From: Achromobacter sp. HZ34
GTDB lineage: Bacteria > Pseudomonadota > Gammaproteobacteria > Burkholderiales > Burkholderiaceae_B
Direction of reading: 5' to 3'
DNA length: 64,000 bases
NCBI RefSeq assembly: GCF_002209485.1
Contig: NZ_NJIX01000002.1
Coordinates: 682,001-746,000, forward strand
The notes below the pieces were generated by a model. It was not told the origin of the DNA and did no database searches. It saw nothing but the letters and a program-made list of their open reading frames with translations. The position numbers were made by a program, and so were the translations under genes. Of this stretch, positions 8,682 through 17,878 are shown one piece after another (positions within the stretch are counted from its first letter, which is position 1; the number at the start of each line of letters is the position of its first letter).

Positions 8682-9060
8682 GATCTACATACGAAGCATT
8701 ACCTGTGCCTACGTTGGCGTCGCATGAACGCCGAATGTTTGCGACGATGTAGTACCAAAATAACGAATTGTTGGTTCCGAGCGTGATTTATTGCGAATTA
8801 TGCGAGCAAATTTTGCAACTCCTCGTTACATGACTGACTAGGCCCTTTCGGTGGATCGGGCCCATTTTCTTGCGGCGCATCATCTGCGGCGCGGGTTGGC
8901 GACGCCCTGCATCAATCACGATTTTTCTGAGACTGGGGGTCCCCCCACCGCCCCCCTTTTCTGGGCTCTCGCCCCTACGGCCGAGATAAAGGCAAGTCCG
9001 GACCTCCGTTGCCTGCCCCCCCACAGGAACGCGATATGCGGCCCCCCTTCCCTCATAGCT
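8682..9060. other. Non-coding stretch before the heat-shock operon
   Basis: No convincing gene. The first 150 bases are AT-richer than the surroundings. A GTCGCA/TGCGAC inverted repeat (8719-8724, 8740-8745) and a GGCCC/GGGCC hairpin followed by ATTTTCTT (8841-8870, a possible plus-strand terminator) occur. From 8935 to 9050 there are several runs of five or more C or G. Confidence 0.5.
8841..8870 (+). terminator. Possible intrinsic terminator
   Basis: GGCCC (8841-8845) pairs with GGGCC (8858-8862) over a 12-base loop, then CATTTTCTT. It would end the transcript of the small membrane-protein gene. The stem is short. Confidence 0.4.
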
Positions 9061-9089
9061 CTTGAAACGCGCAACGGTGTCGCCATCTA
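9061..9089 (+). promoter_or_regulatory. Sigma-32 (RpoH)-like promoter of hsp20-lon
   Basis: CTTGAAA at 9061-9067 matches the sigma-32 -35 element exactly. After 13 bases, CGCCATCTA at 9081-9089 matches seven of nine positions of the -10 consensus CCCCATTTA. The hsp20 start codon is 28 bp further on. The known heat-shock control of lon and small heat-shock genes supports the assignment. Confidence 0.7.
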
Positions 9090-9116
9090 CCCTCCATACC
9101 AGAGAGGCATGCCATC

Positions 9117-9524
9117 ATGAGATCCCGTGATTTGTCATCCTGGATGTGGGGCGACGCCCTGTCGATGCTTGAGCAGGCCGAACGCCTGCAACGGCAATTC
9201 TTCAAGGCGTGTGCCGCCGACCCGCAACGTTGGGAACCTCCCATCGACGTCATCGAGACCGCCGACGCGGTCATCGTCTACGTCGCCCTCCCGGGCGTTC
9301 CTGCAGCGGCGGTCACCGTCGGCTTCGAAGCCGGCGGCATAACGGTCGCCGGCGTACGACGTCTGCCGGCAACGCAAGCCGCCCACATCCATCGCGTCGA
9401 AATCCCCTATGGCCGCTTCGAGCGGCGCATCGCCCTGCCTTTGCACGCGCTCGAGCCCGAACCGCCCGTCATGGCGGACGGCTGTCTCGTTCTTACCCTC
9501 GTCAAGAGAAAGGAAACGCCATGA
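9117..9524 (+). CDS. Hsp20 / alpha-crystallin family small heat-shock protein
   Basis: A 135-residue ATP-independent holdase chaperone. After a helical N-terminal arm (about 1-40) the alpha-crystallin domain starts with WEPPIDVIETADAVIVYVALPGV. It continues to GGITVAGVRR and the segment HRVEIPYGRFERRIALP, and ends with DGCLVLTLVKRKE. The classical C-terminal IxI anchor is absent or reduced, so oligomers may be small. ATG 9117 has an AGAGAGG site. The stop codon overlaps the lon ATG as ATGA, so chaperone and protease are made together, presumably to hold and then remove misfolded proteins. A sigma-32-like promoter lies just upstream. Confidence 0.92.
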   Translation: MRSRDLSSWMWGDALSMLEQAERLQRQFFKACAADPQRWEPPIDVIETADAVIVYVALPGVPAAAVTVGFEAGGITVAGVRRLPATQAAHIHRVEIPYGRFERRIALPLHALEPEPPVMADGCLVLTLVKRKETP

Positions 9525-11968
9525 AGTTCTGGCCCACGATGCAAGTGCGGTCCGGCGACGATGCGCCCCGGACCAGCGGCGGCGCCGCGCCCGCAGCCGC
9601 GCAGGCGAGCAGCACCCTCAAGCGCCTGCCCCAGGACGCCATCATCCTCGTGCCCCTGCGCGAGTCGGTGCTGTTTCCTGGCGTCCTGTCACCCGTGACG
9701 CTGCGGCGTGCGCCCACCGTCGCGGCGGTACAGGAAGCCGTCAAGAGCGAACTGCCAGTCGGATTTCTCCTGCAGCGCGATCCGACCAAGGACGAAGTCG
9801 GTCCCGATGATCTCTATTGGGTCGGTACGCAAGGCCCGGTCGTGCGCTATATCACCGGCCAGGACGACACCCATCACGTCGTCGTACAGGGCGAGTCGCG
9901 CTTTCGCGTGCTGGAATTCCTTGAAGGCTGGCCTTTCCTGGTGGCGCGCGTCGCCACCATCGAGCAACAAGAGGCCAAGACCCCTGGCATCGAAGCGCGC
10001 GCGCTGCAATTGAAGGAACAGGCGGTCGAAGCGATCAAGCTGCTGCCCCACGTGCCGGACGAACTGGCTTCCGTGGTGCAGGGTATCGATGCGCCCGCCG
10101 TGCTGGCCGACATGGTCGCCAACCTGGTGGACGTGAAGGCCGAGGAAAAGCAGGACATCCTTGAAACCTTCGACCTGTCGCGCCGCCTGGACAAGGTCAT
10201 CGACCTGCTGGCCGCGCGCGTGCAGGTGCTGAAGCTGTCGCGTGAAATCGGTGAAAAGACCAAGGCGCAATTCGACGAGCGCCAGCGCGAACACGTCCTG
10301 CGCGAGCAGTTGCGCCAGATCCAGAAGGAACTGGGCGAAAGCGACGACACGGCCGCCGAGGTGGAAGAGCTGAAGGCCGCCATCGACAAGGCCGGCATGC
10401 CGGAAGAAGTGCAGAAGCACGCCAGCAAGGAGTTCAAGCGCCTGCAGCGCATGAGCGAAGGCGGCGGCGAATACGCCATGCTGCGCACCTATCTGGAATG
10501 GCTGACCGAATTGCCGTGGCAGCAGGTGCCGCAGGCGCCGATCGACATCGCCGAAGCCCGCCGCGTGCTGGACGACGACCACTTCGGCCTGGACAAGATC
10601 AAGCGCCGCATCCTGGAATACCTGGCCGTGCGCAAGCTCAACCCCAACGGCAAGAGCCCGGTGCTGTGCTTCTCCGGCCCGCCGGGGGTCGGCAAGACCT
10701 CGCTGGGACAGTCCATCGCGCGCGCCACGGGACGTGAGTTCCAACGCGTGGCCCTGGGCGGTGTCCACGACGAAGCGGAAATCCGCGGCCATCGGCGTAC
10801 CTACCTGGGCGCATTGCCGGGCAACATCATCCAGGCCATGCGTCGCGCCGGCACCAGCAATGTGGTGCTGATGCTCGACGAGATCGACAAGCTGGGTGCG
10901 GGCGGTTTCCATGGCGACCCCGGCAGCGCGCTGCTGGAAGTGCTGGACCCTGAACAGAATCACAAGTTCCGCGACAACTATCTTGGCGTGGACTTCGATC
11001 TGTCGCGCGTGATCTTCATCTGCACGGCCAACGTGCTGGACACCATCCCGGGGCCCTTGCGCGACCGCATGGAGATCATCCAGCTGCCGGGCTATACGGC
11101 GGAAGAGAAGGTGCAGATCGCGCGCCGTTACCTGGTGCGCCGCCAACTGGAGGCCAATGGCCTGCAAGCGGACCAGGCGACCGTCACGGACGCGGCACTG
11201 GCCACCATCGTGGGCGACTACACCCGCGAGGCCGGCGTGCGCAGCCTGGAACGCGAGATCGGGTCGGTGATGCGCCATGCGGCCATGCAGATCGCGGAGG
11301 GCACGACGCCGCCCATCACGGTGGACGTGGACGACCTGGCGGAATCGCTGGGCCCGCGCCGCTTCGAGAACGAAGTGAAGCTGCGCACCAGCGTGCCGGG
11401 CGTGGCCACGGGCCTGGCCTGGACGCCGGTGGGCGGTGACATCCTGTTCATCGAGGCCAGCAAGGTACCGGGCGGAGGTCGTCTGATCCTCACCGGCCAG
11501 CTGGGCGACGTGATGAAGGAATCGGCGCAGGCCGCGTTGACCCTGGTGAAGACGTGGAGCGGCGATGCCATGGACAAGATCGACGTCCATGTGCACGTGC
11601 CGGCCGGCGCCACGCCCAAGGACGGCCCCAGCGCGGGCGTGGCGATGTTCGTCGCCCTGGCCTCCCTGCTCAAGGGCCGGCCGGTGCGTTCGGACGTGGC
11701 CATGACCGGCGAGGTCAGCTTGCGCGGACTGGTGCTGCCCATCGGCGGCGTGAAGGAAAAGACGCTGGCGGCATTGCGGGCCGGCATCACTACCGTCATG
11801 CTGCCGCGGCGTAATGAGAAAGATCTGGAAGACGTGCCGAAGGAAGCGCGGGAGAAGTTGAAGTTCGTGCTGCTGGACAACGTCGAGGAAGCCTTGAAGT
11901 ACGCCCTGGAGGAAGATCCGGCCGTGCCGAGCGCAGCGGCGGGCGTCAGCGAAGCGGCTGTCGCCTGA
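9521..11968 (+). CDS. lon: ATP-dependent protease Lon
   Basis: An 815-residue cytoplasmic AAA+ protease. The N-terminal substrate domain starts around LPQDAIILVPLRESVLFPGV. Walker A is GPPGVGKTSLG, Walker B VVLMLDEIDKLG, and the proteolytic dyad is Ser704 (PKDGPSAGVAM) with Lys747 (GGVKEKTLAAL). The frame is open back to 9209, but ATG 9521 has an AAAGGAAA site and overlaps the hsp20 stop. The N-terminal residues MKFWPTMQVRSGDDAPRTSG plus an Ala-rich stretch form a 30-residue extension ahead of the Lon domain. Many Burkholderiales have one lon beside clpX and a second Lon copy; coupling to hsp20 suggests this is the second, heat-shock-linked copy. Confidence 0.96.
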   Translation: MKFWPTMQVRSGDDAPRTSGGAAPAAAQASSTLKRLPQDAIILVPLRESVLFPGVLSPVTLRRAPTVAAVQEAVKSELPVGFLLQRDPTKDEVGPDDLYWVGTQGPVVRYITGQDDTHHVVVQGESRFRVLEFLEGWPFLVARVATIEQQEAKTPGIEARALQLKEQAVEAIKLLPHVPDELASVVQGIDAPAVLADMVANLVDVKAEEKQDILETFDLSRRLDKVIDLLAARVQVLKLSREIGEKTKAQFDERQREHVLREQLRQIQKELGESDDTAAEVEELKAAIDKAGMPEEVQKHASKEFKRLQRMSEGGGEYAMLRTYLEWLTELPWQQVPQAPIDIAEARRVLDDDHFGLDKIKRRILEYLAVRKLNPNGKSPVLCFSGPPGVGKTSLGQSIARATGREFQRVALGGVHDEAEIRGHRRTYLGALPGNIIQAMRRAGTSNVVLMLDEIDKLGAGGFHGDPGSALLEVLDPEQNHKFRDNYLGVDFDLSRVIFICTANVLDTIPGPLRDRMEIIQLPGYTAEEKVQIARRYLVRRQLEANGLQADQATVTDAALATIVGDYTREAGVRSLEREIGSVMRHAAMQIAEGTTPPITVDVDDLAESLGPRRFENEVKLRTSVPGVATGLAWTPVGGDILFIEASKVPGGGRLILTGQLGDVMKESAQAALTLVKTWSGDAMDKIDVHVHVPAGATPKDGPSAGVAMFVALASLLKGRPVRSDVAMTGEVSLRGLVLPIGGVKEKTLAALRAGITTVMLPRRNEKDLEDVPKEAREKLKFVLLDNVEEALKYALEEDPAVPSAAAGVSEAAVA

Positions 11969-11981
11969 TAGGCCGTACAAT

Positions 11982-12020
11982 GGGGGGGACCGGCATGTCG
12001 CCGGTCCCCCCCTTTACTTT
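11982..12020 (+). terminator. Strong intrinsic terminator of hsp20-lon
   Basis: A perfect 13-bp stem, GGGGGGGACCGGC (11982-11994) and GCCGGTCCCCCCC (12000-12012), with a five-base loop ATGTC, followed by TTTACTTT. It starts 13 bases after the lon stop. Confidence 0.9.
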
Positions 12021-12072
12021 CCAAATCCGTACCCGCGCTTCTTGTCGCGCGAGCCGCGGCGCATTTCTCTTC

Positions 12073-13338
12073 ATGACTGCATCCTCTCCCGCGACTGCCT
12101 GCGGTGTCGACTTCGGCACTTCCAATTCCACTGTCGGCTGGCTGCGTCCCGGCCAGCACTCGCTGCTGCTGTTGGAAGACGGCCGTCCCACCCTGCCTTC
12201 AGCCATTTTCTTCCACGACGAGGACGAGACGGTCAGCTATGGCCGCGGTGCATTGGCGGACTACCTGGCCGGTTACGAAGGCCGCCTGATGCGCGCCATG
12301 AAGAACCTGCTGGGCAGCCCACTGATCGACGGCCATACGGAAATCCGCGGCCGCGGCGTACCGTTCCGCGTACTGCTCACGCGCTTCATCCAGCAATTGC
12401 GCGAGCGCGCGCAGCAGACGGCGGGCCGCGAGTTCACCTCGGTGGTGATGGGCCGCCCCGCCTTCTTCGTCGACGACGACCCCGACGCCGACAAGCTGGC
12501 CCAGGACACGCTGGGTGAAATCGCCGCCGCGGTAGGCTTCAAGCACATCGAATTCCAGTTCGAACCGCTGGCCGCGGCATTCGACTATGAATCCAAGCTG
12601 GATCGCGAGGAACTGGTGCTGGTGGTGGACATCGGCGGCGGTACCTCGGACTTCTCGCTGATCCGCCTGGGGCCGCAGCGCGCGCAGGCGCTCGATCGCC
12701 GCGCCGATATCCTGGCGCACGGCGGCGTGCACATCGGCGGGGGCGATTTCGATCGCCAGCTGAACCTGAAGACCGCCATGCCCTTGCTGGGCCTGGGCAG
12801 CCAGTTGCGCAGCGGCAAGGACGTGCCGTCCACCGTCTATGGCAACCTGGCCTCCTGGCACACCATCAACTTCGTCTATACCCCCAAGGCGCGCGAACAA
12901 CTGGCCTACATCCGCGCCAACGCCGCCGAACGGGACAAGATCGACCTGCTGTTCCGGTTGATCGAGCAGCGCGAGGGCCACTGGCTGGCCTTGCAGATCG
13001 AAGAAGCCAAGATCGCGCTGTCGGATGCGCCGGAAACGCGGCTGGTGCTGGATCGCATCCAGGCCGACCTGGACCTGAACGTCGACCGCCCGGTGCTGGA
13101 TAACGCCACCGCGCCCTTGATTGCCCGCATCGAGACCACCGTGGCCGGCCTGCTCAAGGAAGCGGGCGCCGCGGCCGCCAAGGTCGACACCGTGTTCTTC
13201 ACGGGCGGTTCCAGTCGCCTGCCCCTGTTGCGCGAACGCGTCGCCGCCTTGTTGCCCGAAGCGCGCTCGGTGGAAGGCGACCTGTTCGGCAGCATCGGCG
13301 CCGGCCTGGCCCTGGACGCTGCACGCCGCTTCGGCTGA
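12073..13338 (+). CDS. Hsp70-family protein, YegD-like
   Basis: A 421-residue actin-fold ATPase of the YegD branch of Hsp70. Phosphate-1 is GVDFGTSNSTVGW, phosphate-2 VLVVDIGGGTSDFSLIRLG, and the adenosine motif VFFTGGSSRLPLLRERV. It has the nucleotide-binding domain but not the peptide-binding and lid domains of DnaK, and the length fits E. coli YegD (about 450). ATG 12073 was chosen; an in-frame ATG at 11980 lies inside the lon terminator and gives an unrelated N-terminus. It is downstream of a protease/chaperone operon but separated by a terminator. A GGCGTCA/TGACGCC hairpin at 13353-13374 follows the gene. Clients are unknown. Confidence 0.88.
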   Translation: MTASSPATACGVDFGTSNSTVGWLRPGQHSLLLLEDGRPTLPSAIFFHDEDETVSYGRGALADYLAGYEGRLMRAMKNLLGSPLIDGHTEIRGRGVPFRVLLTRFIQQLRERAQQTAGREFTSVVMGRPAFFVDDDPDADKLAQDTLGEIAAAVGFKHIEFQFEPLAAAFDYESKLDREELVLVVDIGGGTSDFSLIRLGPQRAQALDRRADILAHGGVHIGGGDFDRQLNLKTAMPLLGLGSQLRSGKDVPSTVYGNLASWHTINFVYTPKAREQLAYIRANAAERDKIDLLFRLIEQREGHWLALQIEEAKIALSDAPETRLVLDRIQADLDLNVDRPVLDNATAPLIARIETTVAGLLKEAGAAAAKVDTVFFTGGSSRLPLLRERVAALLPEARSVEGDLFGSIGAGLALDAARRFG

Positions 13339-13579
13339 GACGGCGGTCAGCGCGGCGTCAGCATGGTGACGCCGTGAAGGGCGCCGCGGATGTACTTGGC
13401 GCCGCACCGATAGACAGCGCCGCGTCAGGTTCAAGGCAGGGGCCGGACTCGCCCTTGCGCGCGCGTTGCGGCGAATAAGGAAAGTCTGAGAAGTCGCGGC
13501 GCATCGCGCCCGCGAAACAGGCTCTATTCAGGCATCGGACGATACATTCCGGCACCGTCATTCGTGCCCTGCCTGAAGT

Positions 13580-15154
13580 ATGTCCGCCAACATCGATACC
13601 CCTGCTCCCACCCCGCCACGGTTCACGGGCGAGCAATGGCTGGCGTTGGGCCGCACGCTGCAGGCCGCCGGCCGCCATGGCGATGCCGTGGCCGCCCTGC
13701 AGCAGGCCGCCTCGCGCCTGCCCCTGGACACCGACGTTTATCGCGCACTGACCGTGTCGCTGGATGCCACCGGGCAGAAAGCCGATGCGGCGTCGGCCCG
13801 GCTGGGTGCGGACGCCATCTTGCGGCGTAGCGCGCTCGACATGTTCGACATCGGCCGGGTCTATGGCAAGCACAGGCAATGGGAAGCGGCCGCGCATTGG
13901 CAGGAAAAGGCCCTGCTGATCGATCCCGGACTGGCCAGTGCGCACATCGCGCTGGCCTGGGCGCTGCGTGAGCTGGGGCGGCCGCTGCGCGCCAGGGCCA
14001 AAGAGCCTGACGCCACGGTGGTGAGCGCTACGGCTGAAACCGATGATGTCCCCCATGCCGCCGCTGTAGCCGATGCGGCTGCCGCCGCTGTGACGGATAT
14101 GCCCGATACCTCCGCCGCGCATGCCGCCGCAGGCGTCATCGATGACGGTCGTCGCAACGCGTACAAGGTCTATCGCCGCCAGCCCGCTTTCATCGCCGCC
14201 AAGGCCAAGCGCCGCCGCACGGTGCTGGTGCTGTGTTCCAGCCAGCGCGCCAACCTGCCCTTCCGGCACCTGGTGCGGCCGGCGCTCAGCCGCATGGTGC
14301 GTTGGGTCATGGACGAGGGCGTCAAGGGCATTGCCCATGGCAGGTCGCGCGAACTGCCCCGGTACGACATCATCTTCAATGCCATCGCCGATGCCGACAA
14401 CGCCCGTTCCTGCAACGAGGAGCAGGCCCGCTTCATGGCGACGGACCATGGGCCGCTACTGAATCCCCCGGCGAGCATCGAGCGCACCTACCGCGAGCGC
14501 ACCGGCACGCTGCTGGCAGGCATCCAGGACATCCTCGTCCCGGCCACCCTGCGCTGGGACCGCCAATCGAATCCGACGTTCGTCGTGCACTCGGCGCTGG
14601 CGGCTGCCGGGATCGGGTATCCGGCCATCGTGCGGCGCGTGGGAGAACATGGCGGCGAAGGCCTGGTCGTGCTGAATACCGCGGGCGACCTGCCCGAGTT
14701 GCCGGCGCTCAACGAGATGTACCTGACCCAGTATCACGAGTACCGTTCGCCTGACGGGCACTACCGCAAGTACCGCGTGATCTTCATCGATCGCGTGCCT
14801 TATCCCTATCACCTTGCCATCGGCAGCCAGTGGCTGCTGCATTACTTCTCGGCGGACATGCTGTCGGCGCAGTGGAAGCTGGACGAGGAACGGCGCTTCC
14901 TGGACGACCCCGAGCAGGCGCTGGGCAAGAAGGCCTGGACCGCCCTGCACGCCATCGCCCGGCGGATGGACCTGGATTACTGCGGCATCGATTTCTCGCT
15001 GCTGCCGGATGGGCGGGTACTGGTGTTCGAAACCAATGCCTCGATGCTGGTGCATCCGGAATCGGAAGATGACGGCTTGCGCTTCAAGAACGTATACATC
15101 GACCGGATCTTCAACGCCTTCGAAGCACTGATGGCACGCCGCACGGCGGATTGA
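13580..15154 (+). CDS. TPR plus ATP-grasp domain protein
   Basis: A 524-residue two-part protein. Residues about 13-140 hold tetratricopeptide-like helices (WLALGRTLQAAGRHGDAVAAL; MFDIGRVYGKHRQWEAAAHWQEKALLIDP; SAHIALAWALRELG). An Ala/Asp-rich linker of about 60 residues follows, with a low-complexity AAAVADAAAAAVTD run. From about residue 213 the C-terminal half looks like an ATP-grasp carboxylate-amine ligase: VGEHGGEGLV (phosphate loop), YLTQYHEY, YRKYRVIFIDRVPYPYHLAI and the metal-binding end DLDYCGIDFSLLPDGRVLVFETNASM. Such enzymes ligate amino acids or peptides onto carboxylates. The TPR part probably recruits a protein partner. No precursor peptide gene is visible nearby. A UUCG terminator follows. 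Confidence 0.8.
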   Translation: MSANIDTPAPTPPRFTGEQWLALGRTLQAAGRHGDAVAALQQAASRLPLDTDVYRALTVSLDATGQKADAASARLGADAILRRSALDMFDIGRVYGKHRQWEAAAHWQEKALLIDPGLASAHIALAWALRELGRPLRARAKEPDATVVSATAETDDVPHAAAVADAAAAAVTDMPDTSAAHAAAGVIDDGRRNAYKVYRRQPAFIAAKAKRRRTVLVLCSSQRANLPFRHLVRPALSRMVRWVMDEGVKGIAHGRSRELPRYDIIFNAIADADNARSCNEEQARFMATDHGPLLNPPASIERTYRERTGTLLAGIQDILVPATLRWDRQSNPTFVVHSALAAAGIGYPAIVRRVGEHGGEGLVVLNTAGDLPELPALNEMYLTQYHEYRSPDGHYRKYRVIFIDRVPYPYHLAIGSQWLLHYFSADMLSAQWKLDEERRFLDDPEQALGKKAWTALHAIARRMDLDYCGIDFSLLPDGRVLVFETNASMLVHPESEDDGLRFKNVYIDRIFNAFEALMARRTAD

Positions 15155-15197
15155 GGGCATTCAAGCCAAATCCATCGGCCCACAGTCACAGTAGAAA

Positions 15198-15230
15198 AAA
15201 AGGAAAATCCCTTCGGGGATTTTCCTTTTA
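15198..15230. terminator. Bidirectional UUCG-loop intrinsic terminator
   Basis: AAAAGGAAAATCCC (15198-15211), loop TTCG, and GGGATTTTCCTTTT (15216-15229): a perfect 14-bp stem closed by C-TTCG-G, with A and T runs on the outside. It sits between convergent genes and serves both strands. Confidence 0.93.
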
Positions 15231-15270
15231 TCCATACCGCTGAAACCAGGGCATATGAAGCGCCGCCGCC

Positions 15271-16071
15271 TCAACGTAGCGCCATCGTCGCCGCGATCAT
15301 ACGGAAGGTCGGCATGAGTTGGCGCCAGGCTTCCTTGGCCAGGTTGTCCGGCCGCAAAATGGCATCGGCGCGCAGGCGGCCGGCCAGGTCGGCGGCGCTG
15401 GCGTAGACGATGCTGTTGGCCAGGTCCTCGTCGGCCACTTCCAGCAGCCCCGACGGAAACAGCGCCATCAAGTCGTACAGGCAAGGCGAATAATCCTGCG
15501 CCTGGCGATGCAGGTTGGCCACCAGGATGCCGTGATGCCGCAGGCACCGGCGGCAATCCTCGAAGAATTCGCGGCCGCGCAGGCGGGCCGGCAGGCCGTT
15601 GTCGTCGTAACCGTCCAGTAACAGCACATCGGCCGCCTGCGCATGCGTGCGGACGAAGTCCGCGCCATCGCCCTGCACCACGCTCAGCCGCGCATCGTCA
15701 GGCGGGATGCGGAATTCATCGCGCATGGCGATGACGCGGGGATCGATCTCCACCACGGTGATACGCGCGCGCGGCAGGAAGCGGTGGCAGAACTTGGCCA
15801 GCGAGCCGCCGCCCAGGCCGATCTGCACGATGTGGGCGGGCTCCGGCTGGAACAGCAGGAAGCCCATCATCAGGCGCGTGTATTCCAGGTCCAGCGCGTC
15901 GGGCTGGCGCAGCGACATGCGGCTCTGCACCGCGCCGCCCGGCCGCAAGCGCAGCGTCAGGCTGTCGGTATCGCGCACAAGGGCCGGAACGCGCGGCGCG
16001 GCATCGGCGCCACCCGTGGCGCCCGCCGTCCGGCCGGCCTCCTTATCCGTGTCGCGCGAATCGCTTGTCAT
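15271..16071 (-). CDS. Spermidine-synthase-like class I methyltransferase-fold protein
   Basis: A 266-residue protein with a Rossmann methyltransferase core: [13 protein letters not shown] (motif I), [21 protein letters not shown] and [14 protein letters not shown]. The last replaces the DxTDP catalytic segment of true spermidine synthases, so aminopropyl transfer is uncertain. The first 45 residues are Ala/Gly/Asp-rich and probably disordered. ATG 16071 overlaps the permease stop codon (ATGA), and the frame extends further upstream only as noise. It is the last gene of a three-gene unit with a YadGH-like ABC exporter. Either a modified polyamine-like metabolite is exported, or the genes are co-expressed for other reasons. 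Confidence 0.8.
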   Translation of the reverse strand: MTSDSRDTDKEAGRTAGATGGADAAPRVPALVRDTDSLTLRLRPGGAVQSRMSLRQPDALDLEYTRLMMGFLLFQPEPAHIVQIGLGGGSLAKFCHRFLPRARITVVEIDPRVIAMRDEFRIPPDDARLSVVQGDGADFVRTHAQAADVLLLDGYDDNGLPARLRGREFFEDCRRCLRHHGILVANLHRQAQDYSPCLYDLMALFPSGLLEVADEDLANSIVYASAADLAGRLRADAILRPDNLAKEAWRQLMPTFRMIAATMALR

Positions 16072-16829
16072 GCCTTCAACCGGTAACCGGTCTTGAAGAT
16101 CCAGTGCACCGCGATCAGGCAGAGCGCCAGGAAAACCAGCGTCATGCCCACGCTGATGCCCACCGTCACGTCGGACACGCCATAGAAGCTCCAGCGGAAG
16201 CCGCTGATCAGGTAAACCACCGGATTGAACAAGGTGACCGTGCGCCAGAACGGCGGCAGCATGTTGATCGAATAGAAGCTGCCACCCAGGAAGGTCAGCG
16301 GCGTGACGATCATCAGCGGGATGATCTGCAGCTTCTCGAACCCATCGGCCCAGATGCCGATGATGAAACCGAACAGGCTGAAGGTGATGCAGGTCAGCAG
16401 CAGGAAGCTCACCATCCACACTGGATGCGCCACCTCGAACGGCACGAAGAGCCGCGCCGTCACCAGCATGATGGTGCCCAGGATCACCGACTTGCTGGCC
16501 GCCGCCCCCACGTATCCCAGCACGATCTCCACATAGGAGATCGGCGCCGAGTGGATCTCGTAGATGGTCCCGCTGAAGCGCGGCATATAGATGCCGAAGG
16601 ACGCATTGGCGATGCTTTGTGTCAGCAGGGCCAGCATCACCATGCCCGGCACGATGTAGGCACCGTAGCTGACGCCGTCGATATCGACCATGTGCGAACC
16701 GATGGCCGAGCCGAACACGATGAAATACAGGGAGGTGGAAATGACCGGCGACGCGACGCTCTGCATGAGCGTGCGCCACATGCGGGCCATTTCAAACAGA
16801 TAGATGGCGCGGATGGCGTATACGTTCAT
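16068..16829 (-). CDS. yadH: ABC-2 type permease, YadH-like
   Basis: A 253-residue inner-membrane protein with six predicted membrane segments and the ABC-2 pattern ([20 protein letters not shown] at the start; [28 protein letters not shown] in the middle; [20 protein letters not shown]). E. coli YadH has nearly the same length (256). It pairs with the ATPase that overlaps its start by four bases. The family exports drugs, polysaccharides or lipids; the substrate of YadGH is not known. Confidence 0.9.
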   Translation of the reverse strand: MNVYAIRAIYLFEMARMWRTLMQSVASPVISTSLYFIVFGSAIGSHMVDIDGVSYGAYIVPGMVMLALLTQSIANASFGIYMPRFSGTIYEIHSAPISYVEIVLGYVGAAASKSVILGTIMLVTARLFVPFEVAHPVWMVSFLLLTCITFSLFGFIIGIWADGFEKLQIIPLMIVTPLTFLGGSFYSINMLPPFWRTVTLFNPVVYLISGFRWSFYGVSDVTVGISVGMTLVFLALCLIAVHWIFKTGYRLKA

Positions 16830-17752
16830 GATTCGTGGACCAGGCTGACGAAGATATCTTCCAGTGAGCTTTCCGACGTGCGGATGTCGGTGAATACCAC
16901 CCCCGCGTCGGCCAGTTGCCGCAGCAGCGACGCGATATCGACCCCACTCTCGTTATCGTAGGTGTAGACGATCTGATGGCCGTTCTCGGCCAGCGCCACG
17001 TCGTGCCCCGTCAGGGCGTCCAGCGCGGGCAGCGTGGCCAACGGCTGCTTCACGGTCAGGAACAGCTGGCGCTTGCCCAGCTTGCGCAGCAGGTCAGCGG
17101 TCTGTTCGACCAGGATGATGCGCCCCTTGCGGATCACGCCGATACGGTCGGCCATCTCCTGCGCTTCCTCGATGTAGTGCGTGGTCAGGATGACGGTGAC
17201 GCCGCGCTCGCGCAGGCGCCGCACCATGTCCCACATGCCCCGGCGCAGTTCCACGTCGACGCCCGCGGTGGGTTCGTCCAAAAACAGGATGTCCGGTTCG
17301 TGCGACAGCGCCTTGGCGATCATCACGCGTCGCTTCATGCCGCCTGACAGGGTCATGATGCGCGAATCGCGCTTGTCCCACAGCGAGAGGTCGCGCAGCA
17401 CCTGTTCGATATAGGCGGGGTTGGCCGGCTTGCCGAACAGGCCGCGGCTGAAGGTCACGGTATTCCAGACGCTTTCGAAGGCGTCGGTGTTCAGTTCCTG
17501 CGGCACCAGGCCGATCTTGGCGCGGGCCGCGCGGAAATCGCCGCGGATGTCGTGGCCGTCCGCCAGCACGGTGCCGGCGCTGGCATTGACGATCCCGCAG
17601 ATGATGCTGATGAGGGTGGTCTTGCCGGCGCCGTTGGGGCCCAGCAAGGCAAATATTTCGCCACGACGGATTTCCAGGTCTATGCCTTGCAGCGCCTGGA
17701 AACCCGACGCGTAGGTTTTGGATAAACCTTTGATCGAGATGACGCTATCCAC
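16826..17752 (-). CDS. yadG: ABC transporter ATPase, YadG-like
   Basis: A 308-residue ATPase with Walker [14 protein letters not shown]-loop GLVPQELN, signature LSGGMKRRV, Walker [14 protein letters not shown] and H-loop TTHYIEEA. Its length equals that of E. coli YadG. The C-terminal 80 residues ([12 protein letters not shown] to the end) form the accessory domain of the DRA/CcmA-type exporters. The start [17 protein letters not shown] is the family N-terminus. It is first of the exporter-methyltransferase-like operon. A GCCGGAA/TTCCGGC stem-loop at 17829-17849, upstream, could end the preceding DapA-like transcript. Confidence 0.92.
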   Translation of the reverse strand: MDSVISIKGLSKTYASGFQALQGIDLEIRRGEIFALLGPNGAGKTTLISIICGIVNASAGTVLADGHDIRGDFRAARAKIGLVPQELNTDAFESVWNTVTFSRGLFGKPANPAYIEQVLRDLSLWDKRDSRIMTLSGGMKRRVMIAKALSHEPDILFLDEPTAGVDVELRRGMWDMVRRLRERGVTVILTTHYIEEAQEMADRIGVIRKGRIILVEQTADLLRKLGKRQLFLTVKQPLATLPALDALTGHDVALAENGHQIVYTYDNESGVDIASLLRQLADAGVVFTDIRTSESSLEDIFVSLVHES

Positions 17753-17878
17753 ACATGCCTCTTGATAGGTAGGGATCCGTCGATTCTACCTGCCGCATAT
17801 GTATATGCCGTGCCTGTGCGTGGTAAACGCCGGAATTACAGTTTCCGGCTGCGCCGAACAATAAAGGAAAAAGCCCGC

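Noticed and set aside
9689..11980. 763-codon minus-strand open frame opposite lon
   Set aside because: It is a shadow of lon. The His/Gln/Val-rich composition is typical of antisense frames in high-GC DNA, and no start site or family motif was seen.
11980..12072. Upstream ATG for the YegD-like gene
   Set aside because: It lies in the lon terminator hairpin and would add 31 residues unlike any Hsp70 N-terminus. ATG 12073 leads directly into the first phosphate-binding motif.
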